64,000 bases of DNA, from NCBI RefSeq assembly GCF_018691265.1, contig NW_024881313.1, positions 34,775,518 through 34,839,517 of the forward strand, read 5' to 3'. Made by a program: the position numbers and the translations under genes. Each line of letters begins with the position of its first letter. The stretch's first letter is position 1. The DNA is from Tyto alba (lineage: Eukaryota > Chordata > Aves > Strigiformes > Tytonidae). The notes beneath the pieces were generated by a model. The model did no database searches. It was given only the letters and a program-made list of their open reading frames with translations, and was not told where the DNA came from. This document shows, piece by piece, positions 11,431-22,230 of the stretch.

Positions 11431-14400
11431 GACACTAAACAGCCTCCGGCATTTAGAGGATAAAATGAGATGTAAGCAGGGGGATGGCTGTGGTTAATGC
11501 ACAGGGCTGGGAGGCCTTAGATGGACCATGGCCTCTCTTAGCTGTGCTTCTCCTGACTTCCTCTGTGACTTTGCATGCAATCCATGCAATCCAAAGCAAC
11601 AAGCAGAGTTGTAAGGTCTGGGGGGGTAGATGATGCTGTTTATTAGTTGTGGCAGATGAAGTCTTGGTGGAAGAGGTCAGTCAGCATTGTGCTGAGGTGA
11701 TGGAGTGTGAGAGAGTCTGTGCACAAGCAGATGCAGTCTATAAGGCCAAACAAGTCAGGAATTTGGCCCACTTCATATTTTTTCCACCCTGATGGGCACA
11801 TGAAGACTTGGGAAGCTGTTAGGCTACAGATAGCAAGACATTTTGGAGCATGAGCTGTTGTTCTATGTCAGGATTCACACTTGCTGGACACATGTAATGT
11901 TTTTTTTTTTTTTTGCAATGTGGTTGCATGGCCACATATCTACTGAAGCCCCAGCTAGGCTGAGATCTCTTCCTCTGATGACTGTGTGGGGCAAAGGCGG
12001 TTTTCAAACCATCTCTCTGCCAGGTCTAATGCTGCAGGGAAGCTGTTTTGCACAAGGTGGTTGCAAGCGAATGGCTCATCCACTGAAAAATAAATGAAAT
12101 CTCAGTGGGCTATGGCAGGAAAACTTGTGTCAAAGGGTCCTAAGGCTGATTTCTGCTTTTGAAAACCTGCTGTGAATTCAATCCTGAGCCAAACTGGCAT
12201 GAAGGGGCATCACAAGGTTAAAGGTTTGGAAAAGTAGAGACTTGTTTCGATGGCAGTCATGGGGTGGTTGAGGGGAGGCCTCCAGCAGGGTCTGGTGCAG
12301 TCCAGGTAATTCCCAAATAAGTCCCCACATTTCAGAGGGTTTTCTTAAACTTCTGGGGCATAATGGCACATTTGGGGATGAAGCAGAATGTGAATGTTTG
12401 GCATAAATAAGCCAGTGTTCCTCTATGGGAGAGGGGTAGAGTGAGCCTGTGAATTAATGATCAGCTTTTAATTTGTCCTTTCATTGGGATCAATGAAAAT
12501 GTCAGAATGATTGAGGTTTATGTGCTCATGGGAAAGATGTGAGCCCAAGAGAAACAGATCAGGCCTATTTTTTTAATATATTTTTTTTTTTCACTGAAGA
12601 AGATACTTCCCTTCATCTCTAATACCAGAAAAGGGATGAGCGAAAGCAAAAGGGCAGCTTGAAATTTACCCCTCTATGGGAGCTGGTTGGAAGGTGGTGA
12701 TCCCTGAGAGTGATTGCAACCACCTGGAGTCAAATTATCCATCCTGTGCTGCCAGATTTGTTATGAGTGAATTTCTGAGGAAGCCTAGGCAATGCTTACG
12801 TCCCAACAGTGTCTTAAAGCCCACCATCCCTGGGATGGTGGCTGCCCTTGGCACAGGATTCAGCCTGGCTGGTGTTGGCAGATGCAATTTTGCTGGCTGC
12901 AGCTGCGTGCTGTTTGCTCTCCCCAGTGCTGGGAGGTTGAGGGCTGGATGCATTTCAGGATAGCAGTAGGACAATGAGAGACTCATGTTTCTGAAGATCC
13001 TGGTTTGAAAAGGCTGGATGCTGCTGATGGATATGAGAAGCTGACATGAATGTGTTGGAGGCAAAATCAGCCACTGTGGCCAACTTTGGATTCTGATTGC
13101 TGAGAATATTGATGTTTGATCCCCACAGCCACATATAGTTCTGCAGGACAGTGTTGGCTCTCCAAAGGGTGAAACTTTCCCCTGCATGGGACCAGAAGGA
13201 CTAGTGAAGTTTTGAGTGTAATGAAGCATCCTGAGGGCTTTCTTCAAGAGCAAGCGGTCTCCCAAACTTCACATAGACATACATTCACAGAGGCTTTTCA
13301 CACCTAAAATGGGTACCTACATCCTCGTTTCAGCCAATGAAAAGGTATTTCTGAGTCTTGGCAATACTCAGGGATAAGGAAGCTCCTGTTTTGGCTACTC
13401 ACTTGGTGCCTGTAGTATTTCTGACCAGAAAGTCAAATATTGAAGTGGATGGTTAAAGATTTAGCTGCCTACAGGAGGGACATAGGGTGGAAACAGTGGC
13501 CTGAGGTTGTAGACTCCTTTGTGCATCCCCCCTGTCTTGATGGAGGCTCTCAAGCAGCCCCATGGCAGGGGGAGTGTGCAAACCTCCAGGCACGCTTTGG
13601 CCCAATTAAATATTCATTGTGACAAACTGCCACAAACACAAGGGAGTTTTCAGCGATTGCTTCACCCCAGATAACAAATGGATGCCTGCTCTCTCTGGCC
13701 GGGCTCCCACAGTGCGTTTCCTTCCTCCCTTCATACTCACCTGCTCACCTTGGTCAGCCTCTTGCTCCTTCTAACAACCAGGGGAAGGGTGAGCTGGGCT
13801 CTTTTCTCTCATGTCTTCTTTGTGCATCAATCCCCTCAAATGCTTCAAATGCTTCCCTTTTTTTTTTTTTTTTGTCATGTAGGGGCTCGATTATCACATC
13901 CCACACTCTGCTCTGTGGACTTTGGCATTGAGTTGAATTCTTCTCCAGGTGGGTCAGCTTCCAGACTGGACCTATAGCCCCTCTCTTGCTTCTGCATGTT
14001 GGCTCAGGATGGGTTTTCACTGCAGAAAATTTGTCATTCCCAACACTCCCAGACATGAGCAATGCACCCGTGCTGCTGCCAGCAAACACAGCCCTCAACA
14101 GGAGCTTTTATGATTGTATCAGCTCCACTACTGCCACTTCTTTTCCAGCCCTCTGGCTGCCGTCTCAGGAACTGACCTCATCGTTTCCCGATTTTGAGCT
14201 CGAAATGTGGGGCACGGGGAACGTGAGTGCACAGCACCGGTTGTTGTAAAACCTTAGCAGCCCGGTAAGAACATCCTGCATGAAACCTCCCATGAGCCTG
14301 TCCCTGCATGCCCGAATCAATGTCCTGTGTCAGGGACCACTGAGCTTCGCCGGTGGTTTCAGCAGACACAGGTTTTAGACAAAACATGGGTCAACTTATG

Positions 14401-14974
14401 CATGTACCCGGGAATAAAAGCAAAAGGACTGAGAGTCAAGCTCCCAGCTTCCAGCTACACTTCTTTTCTCTTTTGAGATGAATATGCATTTCTTGTGCAA
14501 GACAGCAAGCTGGATGTCCGATCTATCCTCCAGTCCAGCTTAATAGCCTTCCCACAACTTGACCGGTCCCTTCTGATTCAGGGCAGATGCTAAAAAACCT
14601 GCAGTTATGGAATAACTTACTCAGGAACTTTTCTACAAAATCCTTGTTCCGTTTTCTTCTTTTCCCATCCTTTCAAACAAGGGGTTTTATATCCCTACTG
14701 AACTGCTAGGGCTTTCTAAACTCCTTGGTTTTACTGCTCTTGCTCTTCTTACTATTGAAATCTCGAACCCTGCCTTGAACATGTGGCTTGTAGAGATGTA
14801 CCAGAGCAGTGAACTTCATGGATAGACGATGTATTGTGTCAAATCCAGGGCCTCAGAAATCCCTCAGTGAGCTGATTTTTAATGGATATAGTTTCCTAGC
14901 TGATTATTTAGCCATCTATACCAAAAAAGTTGTCTCAGTGAAATGAGAACTCACCCACATTCAGGATGAACTCA
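11431..14974. other. non-coding stretch with T-tracts
   Basis: Contains T runs near 11900-11914 and 13858-13873 (16 T). About 13590-13685 (GCCCAATTAAATATTCATTG, then a TTTTCAGCGATTGCTTC stretch) and about 14000-14360 (CpG-bearing words ATCGTTTCCCG, CACCGGTTG, TTCGCCGG) are complex and repeat-free and might be regulatory. Minus-strand frames of 114-176 codons in this interval have no recognisable product. Confidence 0.4.
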
Positions 14975-15095
14975 TGTTTGTTTGTTTTTTTTTTTTTTTT
15001 TTTTTTTTTTTTGTTTTTGTGTTTTTTTATTATTTTTTTTTAGGTTTGGAAAATGTCGGGTTGTCTCTGGTGGAGGATGTGTGTGTGTGTGTGTG
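14975..15095. repeat. T-rich low-complexity tract and (TG)9 microsatellite
   Basis: A nearly pure T tract with occasional G or A spans about 14975-15042. A (TG)9 repeat lies at 15078-15095. Together they form a length-variable low-complexity patch. Confidence 0.9.
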
Positions 15096-15099
15096 GCAT

Positions 15100-17275
15100 C
15101 CCTGCATATGTCATGGATTGGTTCAGAAGCTGAAATAGCAAGATAGGCTTTTCTTTATTCAAAAATGGAAATGAAATGATCGAACAGCTCAGACAAGAGC
15201 TATGTGTAATTCTGTATTTTTTACTGATTATTTAGTAGATATCAATAACAGTAATTATTATTACTATGACTCTTTATGCTCTTGCTTTCCCATTACTCCT
15301 GAGTCTTTCTATATTTACAAAACATTTTGATAGCCCATTCTTGTTTGTTTTCCAGCCATTGAGGATGTTTTAAATTCTGCTTCAATCTGCCTACAGGCTG
15401 TGGTAAGCCAAAGACAGTGGATTGTGCAGTGCACTGGCAGAGCAGGATTCTGTATCCATGCAGAGAGGTGGTGCTGGGGATGTTACAGCAGCAAGGCACC
15501 AAACTTGCTCTTACCCTGCCTCAGTGGAGGTGTGCATTTGACTCATGCTCAGCTACCAGGGAGCATCTTTATGTCTTTTAGGTGAATATCTCTGGTCACA
15601 GGGATGCTCTGAGTTTTGGGCTAGGGATGCTAGGACTCACGAATACAGCATAGCGTGATTGGAAGGCTCTAGCAGAAGGAATCTGAGACCTAAGGGATGT
15701 TTGTTGACAACAGCGGGCAGCTTCAGAGGGAATCCTGCAGGAAAGAAGGTGTGGATAAGTAAAGGAGGGGACCTGCATAAATCCATGTCCTTTTGCAAAT
15801 TGCAGCCATTAGAAGATGTGGAAATACAGGGGGGAAAATAATTTTAGGGAACTGGTTTTATTGCAGCTACACAGTTATGTGAATTAAGAAACAGAAAAAA
15901 AAAAAAAAAAAGCCAAATCAAAAGTTTTCAGGCTCTGTATTTTTGGATGGGGCTTTGCTGAGCTTTTTAGTGGATTTTTTTTTCACCCTGAATTTGGCAC
16001 AGTTAGCATGACAGAAGCTAAGATGATACATATGTTTTATAACAGTAGTGCACATTGTGAGCTTAAAATCAGTTTATCAATGTCTCTTATCCTTTCTCTC
16101 TTTTCTCATTCTCTGTATTTTCTGTTGTTCTTTATACAAGTTCTGCAGCCTCAGCTGAGGAACTGAATGCCATTTTGTTGAGGGAACAGCAATGACATTT
16201 TGTTTGGATGGGACTAACGTTCCTGCATTTCTGGTGTCCAGGAGAAAATGACAGCCAGATAGTGCTTTTTTTTTTTTTTTTTTTTTGCACATAATTTCTC
16301 AAATCCTGGCTGTGACCATAAGAGCATTCATTTAGAAAAAAATTCACTTTCAGAGAGGAATTACCACATCTAAGTCTAATTACAAGGAGCTGAATGCCTA
16401 GCACATTGCATGGCACGTTGGGATGTAATGGAGACTCTGTGAAGAACAATAGCTTCAGCTCCTCTAGAGGTGTTGGCAACTGCAGATATGTTGACTGGGT
16501 GTATCATGGGGAAGACTAGCTACGTGCATTCAAATCTTCAAATATCCCACAGCTAAAAGGTTCGCAGTATCCTATATTTCTATATTGGACAAGGTCCATG
16601 CAGCCCACAGGTGAATATATCAGGGGAAGATCTAACACTGCTGATGTGGGAAGGCTGTCCCACATGTAGGTCTTGCTTTATCTTCTTAAAACTGAACATT
16701 GCCCCAGTGAATTCAGTGTCTGAAAATGAGGCATAAGCCAGGGAGTGGACCACTCCGGCTTGGCATGTCAGCAAGCTCTGGGATGGGATTAAAAAAGATA
16801 CAGCTGGTTTAGGTTTCTGGCTGATGTTCACTTGGTGTTGTTCTACTGACTTCCATGAGGCTAAGCTGAATTACATCTACTGAAACCAAATCCATCTAAT
16901 TTTTTCCCTTGCTTCTTATGTTCAGGCTTGATATATTATGTCTGGAAGCAAACAGTTAGAATAAGATGCATTTGTTAGATTGTGTCTTTTCATTATCCAG
17001 ACAGAAGGAAGAGGCAGTTGACAAAGTTTCAGCAGACGGTGCATAGTTGTTGTTTATGTTAAACAAAACGAGAATGCGCAGCATTCGGGTGTATAAACAG
17101 CATGACAGCAATAAGCATAAAACATAAGATTGGAAGCAGATTTCACTTTCAGGCCTTGGGGAGCAGATGGATCTGAGATCATTGTGCATTTGTGTACAAC
17201 TCCAAGACCTATAGAAACTCATTTATTCCCCATGTCGATGTGTTTTACAGGAGTCAAATGTAGCACGGCTGCAAA
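15100..17275. other. non-coding stretch, nothing recognised
   Basis: Contains an A run of 17 at 15895-15911 and a T run of 21 at 16266-16286. A small inverted repeat AGTAAT-TATT-ATTACT lies at 15250-15265. The rest is unique-looking DNA without a supported gene. Confidence 0.5.
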
Positions 17276-17277
17276 TG

Positions 17278-17320
17278 GATGCAGCTCCATTGAACATAAT
17301 GGGCTGGACCCAAGCACCTA
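17278..17320. repeat. possible ancient palindromic repeat remnant
   Basis: The text GCAGCTCCATTGAACATAAT followed by GGGCTGGACCCAAGC contains CCATT and AATGG inverted around a short loop, like the core of the old amniote repeat with arms ctcccattga / tcaatgggag. It is short and only moderately convincing. Confidence 0.3.
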
Positions 17321-17684
17321 GATCTATCTCTTAAACTGCTCCAGCAACACTAAAAGGATGGAGAGCTGCTTTAGTTGTGCAATCGGAGATTGCCTTGTCA
17401 TCTTAATGTTCAGGTGTCATAAAGATGAGGCAGTCCCTATTTGCATCTCCTCTGTGCACAGGCTGGAGGGAACTGAATGTGAGAGCAGTCACAGCTGGTG
17501 GAGATTACTCTTGCTGAACTTGCACAGAAGCTGGTTTCCTTGTATGTATCTGATGTATAGGTAAATAAGAAGGCTTAAACTTTTCTCTTGATTGCTCTTG
17601 TCTTAGTCCCTCAACCTCTAAACTCCTATCCCAGATCTTATACCAGGGTGAGCACAGCTGGAAGTGGAGATGTGGCTTGGTTAA

Positions 17685-17742
17685 TGGAGTTGCACTGGAG
17701 TTGTTTGTACCTGTGTGGTTCAGGACTGATTCTGTAAGATAG
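17685..17742. repeat. ancient amniote palindromic repeat remnant
   Basis: The order AATGGAGTTGCACTGGAG, then TTTGTACCTGTGTGG, then TCAGGACTGATTCTG follows the recalled order of an old interspersed repeat (aatggagttacactgg...ataccagtgtg...tcaggacagaatctg). Several diagnostic words occur in the right order and spacing, which is stronger than one match alone. Confidence 0.5.
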
Positions 17743-18379
17743 AGGAGAAATCAAGTCCACTCTCTATACAATGGTGGAGACAAAGCCATCATTTCTCAGT
17801 TTCAGTGGGCCAACTGGATCAGTTCAAAGGCTGCACTGATTTGGTACTGGCAGAGACAGGACCACACGGGTTGCCTATTATTTATGACCCTGATTCCCCA
17901 GCAGATCTGTCATTGACGTGAAGGACATAATGAGAGATTTCAGTCCCAAGCAGAGACTATCCAAGCAGGTGGGAAAGTGATGGGCCAGCGTCCAGCCTTC
18001 AGAGCACAGACCAAAGTGAAGCTGTTTTAAATAGCAACAATGGCCCTAATCCCCCGGCAGGATGGAGAGATGCAGATTGGTAAAGGGAAGAAAGGGCAAA
18101 AAATAGTAACCACAGAAAGTATGTGCATATGAGAATCCCTTTCAGGATGCATTAATGGGATGCAGTGAATAGGAAGAAGAGACCCTGGAGTGTGTTTAAA
18201 ACTGATTCCCGGTATAATATGAACCACTGTAAATGAAGCGCTGTACAAAAGGAATAATAAAAATATATCACTGTAGTCAGTATCACTGGCTGTGTCAGTG
18301 TTTAACTGCATCAGAGCTCATCATTAGCTAAGAGGCAGAATAACGAGAGCAAACAAGACAGCAACTGGGAGGAATAACA
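17743..18379. other. non-coding stretch, nothing recognised
   Basis: Unique-looking sequence. ATAATAAAAATATATCACTG near 18252 is AT-rich and the 94-codon minus-strand frame (18311 to 18027) has no recognisable product. Confidence 0.5.
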
Positions 18380-18700
18380 TAAGGACCACGACGGGGCCCC
18401 AGTGAGGTTCCTTCCACTGCTGCTCCAAGAAATGGGGACCCAGGAGGGAGAGAAAACTCACCCGCCGTGCGCAGCTCAGCAGACACCTCCAACGATGGCG
18501 TGGGTATGCGCTCACCTCCTCCGTCGCCAGCTCTCCTGCAACAATTCGTCTGGAACAGCCACTCGCCTCCGAGTGAGGAGTTTTAATAAATGATCGTCAT
18601 GCACAAGCCGTGCATGTATGTGAGAGAGGATAGGGACGTGTATTTTTAAACGCGAAAACTCCCACCAGCCGCAGTTTGAACACGGGCTGTATGATCTTCA
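18380..18700. promoter_or_regulatory. candidate regulatory block with CpG enrichment
   Basis: From about 18455 to 18610 there are roughly 13 CpGs in 150 bp (CCCGCCGTGCGC, AACGATGGCGTGGG, TCCGTCGCC, TTCGTC, CACTCGCCTCCGAG). An AT-rich part follows with TTTTAATAAATGATCGTCAT and TTTTTAAACGCGAAAACTCC. CpG retention in DNA that is otherwise CpG-poor suggests an unmethylated regulatory element, either a distal enhancer or an unannotated promoter. No exon or start site is visible. Confidence 0.4.
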
Positions 18701-19005
18701 AGGAAAGGAGAAAAATGTGCTGGTTTCCTCTAGAATTGGATCATTTGCTGCAAATTGGGCAGCTGGTCTGAGAAGAGTCATGAAAAATGTGGTCAACAGT
18801 GGTTATTAATTTCAGGGTGGTGTTAATTTTAGGATGGCCTGTTAGAGGCTCCATACCAGGAGAGGTGCTTGGCACTTTATGGGGATCAAGTGGTCTTTAG
18901 ATGCCTCAGGCTGGATTGCCCCTAATCTAGCAGTTGAAAATGTAAGTCTATATGATGGGGTTTCCAATGGCTGATTGTGAATAGTTTGTGCAACCCTTAG
19001 GAAAA
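18701..19005. other. non-coding stretch, nothing recognised
   Basis: About 300 bp of unique-looking DNA with no gene, RNA or transposon signature. Confidence 0.5.
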
Positions 19006-19085
19006 GAAGGGTGAAATCCTGCCTTCACTAATATTAATGACAGACGTGCCACTGGCTTCAGGGGGGTGAGGACTTCCCTGGGCTG
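19006..19085. repeat. ancient amniote palindromic repeat remnant
   Basis: Starts GGGTGAAATCCTGCCTTCAC, passes an ATTAATGACAGACG centre and ends CCACTGGCTTCAGG..GGTGAGGAC. This matches the order of an old hairpin-like repeat (ggtgaaatcctggccccactg...aatggcaaaac...ttgacttcaatgg..). The two arms are now diverged. Confidence 0.5.
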
Positions 19086-21515
19086 CCTGACTCTGCCTCT
19101 TCATCGGACTGTGGTCTCCAAATAGGATCTGAAGCTGTGCCAGGGCCAGAGCAGCATACCTAGTCTCTCAGTGTAACAACTCAGGCCAGATTTATCTACC
19201 CTTTGTACCCTGGGAGTTTTACTTTTCAGTGTTGAATACCTTGCCTGATGTAAGCTTTAGTCATGCTGAAGAGAGCAGCTTTATTGAATTTGGCTTTATG
19301 TTAGCATTGACTGGACAGACTGTATCAATTCAGAATGGGCTATTACTGTCCCTTTTGCTAGTTATCCGGAGCTCAAATATCCTAAATAATGTGCTCTGAT
19401 GATGTCAGTGTCTCAGTGTCAGTAACCGGTCATCAATATAAGATCTACTGTCTCTTTCTTCTCTTCTTTTTTAGCATGGGAGAATATACACATGGCTGTA
19501 CAACCTTTATGTTGAAGGCCATGATCTGCTTGGACAGACGTCCATGAGGATGAACTACAGCAACCATGAGCTGGACCACTGGTTCCCAGGGCTGAGCTTT
19601 GGTTACCCAACAGCCTCCATCATGAGGCTGCTGCCTTTGGCTCAGCAATGTCACTGCAAGGACAACTCCAGCTGCATTTGGAGTTCTTGGTCTCTGAGAC
19701 TTTGACACAGTTGGGAAAGTAGGAGGGGAGATGAAGAAATATATACTATAGCCTCTCGAGCCTCTCCAGTGAACTTGGTAGTGTGGAAGATGACGGGAGT
19801 GGGAAGAAGGTTATGGGAAGGAAAGGGGAGACTGTAAAGGACAGAAGTACAGACTTTATGAAAATCTGCCATATAGGTTTAACCTAAATACTCACCTGCT
19901 GACCTGGCCTCTCATGGCCTCTGGGGACTTATTACCACAGCTAGAGGGTGGTTGTTCATGACAAGGGATTTTAAAAATGAGCTATGGAGAAAGCCTTCCC
20001 TGTGCCCTCAGCCTGACCTGCCATTCCCCAACACGCACAGCTCATGATACCCTACATTTCTGCACGTCCCACCAGAATACCTGCATACCTCCAGCTGTGG
20101 ACAGAGCCCCAGGCTGGCAAGGCAGGTTTTAAGTCAGCTTCTTAAAGCTACTCGGCTGTTGCCTGTGTGTGTGTTAGAGTGGCATTTCATCCCAGCGCTC
20201 GAGGGCTGCGCAGAGCTCCCGGATGACCAGCATTTCCAGCTCTAAGCCTTTCCAAGTCCAGCCAAATAAAAAGGAAAGGACAAAATTGGTTCTGCCTCAT
20301 TTCTGCTGAGGAGTACTTCATCACAAGTGCAAATACAGAAGTTGCTTTGACTCCTGGATGGATAAACTCTGGAATCTAAAGGATGTTTGAGGACAAATTT
20401 TCAGAGGTTGGCACGTACATACTGACTGTAAAATTACTTCATGGAGCCTGGCTGTGCATGTTAAATCCGTATTTGCCTGTGCAAACAAGGTTCTTATGCA
20501 TGCAGTTAGACGTTTTGCAGACACAAAAGCGAAGGGGAGTTCAAACCCTGGCTTTCTCCATCTTTATGACTGTGCTTAGTGGTACTCTCCCCTGGCCAGG
20601 AATACTTCCCTGGGACCTGTGTTTGCGAGAAGAGCTCATGCTGTGGCCCCAGATGGAAAGGCTTTAAGCTCATAGCTTAGTTTCAGCTAGACCGTTTTAA
20701 TTGGGATAGTTCCCAAAGCAAAGAATAATCAGCCTTGAGTTTTAAATTACCCTGGAGGAAAGTATCCTTGGCACACAGTGGGAAGGTGCTTGCAGCATGA
20801 ATTCTCACTCCCCATTTGATGCTGAAGTTTTGGCTCCTGATGTCAACAGGTAAAATCTCAGGGTGGCTCTTAGAAAATGCTCAAAATTACCCTAACTTTT
20901 GCCCCAGGGCAAATCTCAGAGCCAATATCTGCACTGTGAGATGATGCTCGGACCCATGGGCAGCTACGAGCCAAGACAGTACTCCTGACTCTTCCAGTTT
21001 CAGTCCGTATGACCAGCAGTTAGGTGGCTTAAGTTCAAGACCTCCACGGGGCTTAGGGAGAGCTGAGCTTGGGTTTCCTTCCATCAGCCTGCGTGGGTGA
21101 CGTTTTGGGTCCATGTTCTTCTCCTGTCAGAGCCCCCTGGAGCAGAGCTTAGGTTCAGGACTGCGCACAAACCAGATCGGCGCTGGGTAGGCCTGGACTG
21201 GAGGGTGGAGATGGACCTGCTGTCCACGAGGAGAACAGAATTATATCAGTACTGGGTGCTGCAGAATATTGTCCCCGTTTCAGCACTAGAAAATGGTCTT
21301 TCTGCATACGGGGAGTTACGTTGCAAAAGCAGCTGTTTGCACCTCAGTGTCTAAAGGCAGAGAGAAACTGTGCTGCTCTTAGGGGGATAATAAAGTCCTA
21401 AACGTCCACAGGCTTTGAAAATAATTTTCTGAGTGAAGCGTAATCCAGCCTCTCCTGTGACATTCCTGCCTCCCTGAAGATCTTTGTCTCCTGCTTGGCT
21501 ATCCGATGCAGCTCA
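19086..21515. other. non-coding stretch, nothing recognised
   Basis: GGCCAGATTTATCTACCC near 19173 could be another sliver of an old repeat. Otherwise unique-looking DNA, with frames under 100 codons and no recognisable product. Confidence 0.45.
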
Positions 21516-21519
21516 GCAA

Positions 21520-21790
21520 GAAAACTCATGTTCGTTAATAATAGCGGCTTGGGGATAGAGATTACAACCAAGGAAACGTAAATAAGACATTTATTTTCAA
21601 CAAATGTGATAGGGTGTCTGATCTGAAATGTTTGCATTTGGCATCTGTGGAAATTTAAGGCCTGATATTTGGTGTCCGACGTGTCCATAACAATGTGGAT
21701 TCATCACAGCCCTAATTATAGCTCTTGGGCAGCTCACATGGGGTAGCATGAGGCTTATTTATAGGTAATATTTATAAACAGACCCACAAT
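21520..21790. promoter_or_regulatory. candidate conserved non-coding element
   Basis: AT-rich complex sequence with GTTCGTTAATAATAGCGGC, ACGTAAATAAGACATTTAT, CCTAATTATAGCTC and ATAGGTAATATTTATAAACA (FOX-like TAAACA). It has no simple repeat and no transposon signature. It lies just upstream of the stronger candidate at 22085-22230 and may belong to the same regulatory region. Confidence 0.35.
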
Positions 21791-22084
21791 CTTCCCAGGA
21801 AAAGAGCTCTCAAAGCGAAACACGTTATGGAGATTACTCTGAGAGCCATCATGGGGAACGTCTCTGCACAAATCTTTTCCCCTTCCCAGGCAGGGGCTGT
21901 GCAGCATTGCTCCCCTGCAGCAGGCGAGTGCCAGTCTTTCCATTCCACCCCAAACCCAGCATGCAATTCCTGACAACTTATTTGCTGTACTTTCTGATTT
22001 ACTTTCAGGGGGAATGGGATGTCTGAAAATAGTGATTTCCTGATGGTGCCGAGGGCATGTGACAAGCATGCAGTTGTATCTCAA

Positions 22085-22230
22085 TAGGCCACCGCAGTGT
22101 TCGGCTGCAATCATGTGGCTTAATTACCTGACTGTATAAATGAGTTTTCCTTGACAAGATTCGATCCTTTTGGGCCCCTTGACTAATTACCTGCTATTGT
22201 GAGAGGCCCTGCTTGTTGGGAAAGGAAACT
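22085..22230. promoter_or_regulatory. candidate enhancer with two TAATTACCTG motifs
   Basis: Two exact copies of TAATTACCTG lie at 22121-22130 and 22184-22193, in the same orientation and 63 bp apart, which is about six helical turns. Each joins a homeodomain core (TAATTA) to TACCTG, the complement of the ZEB/SNAI-type site CAGGTA. The surrounding sequence (CCGCAGTGTTCGGCTGC, AAGATTCGATCC, GGGCCCC) is complex and repeat-free. The motifs and spacing are seen; binding and function are inferred. Confidence 0.45.
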
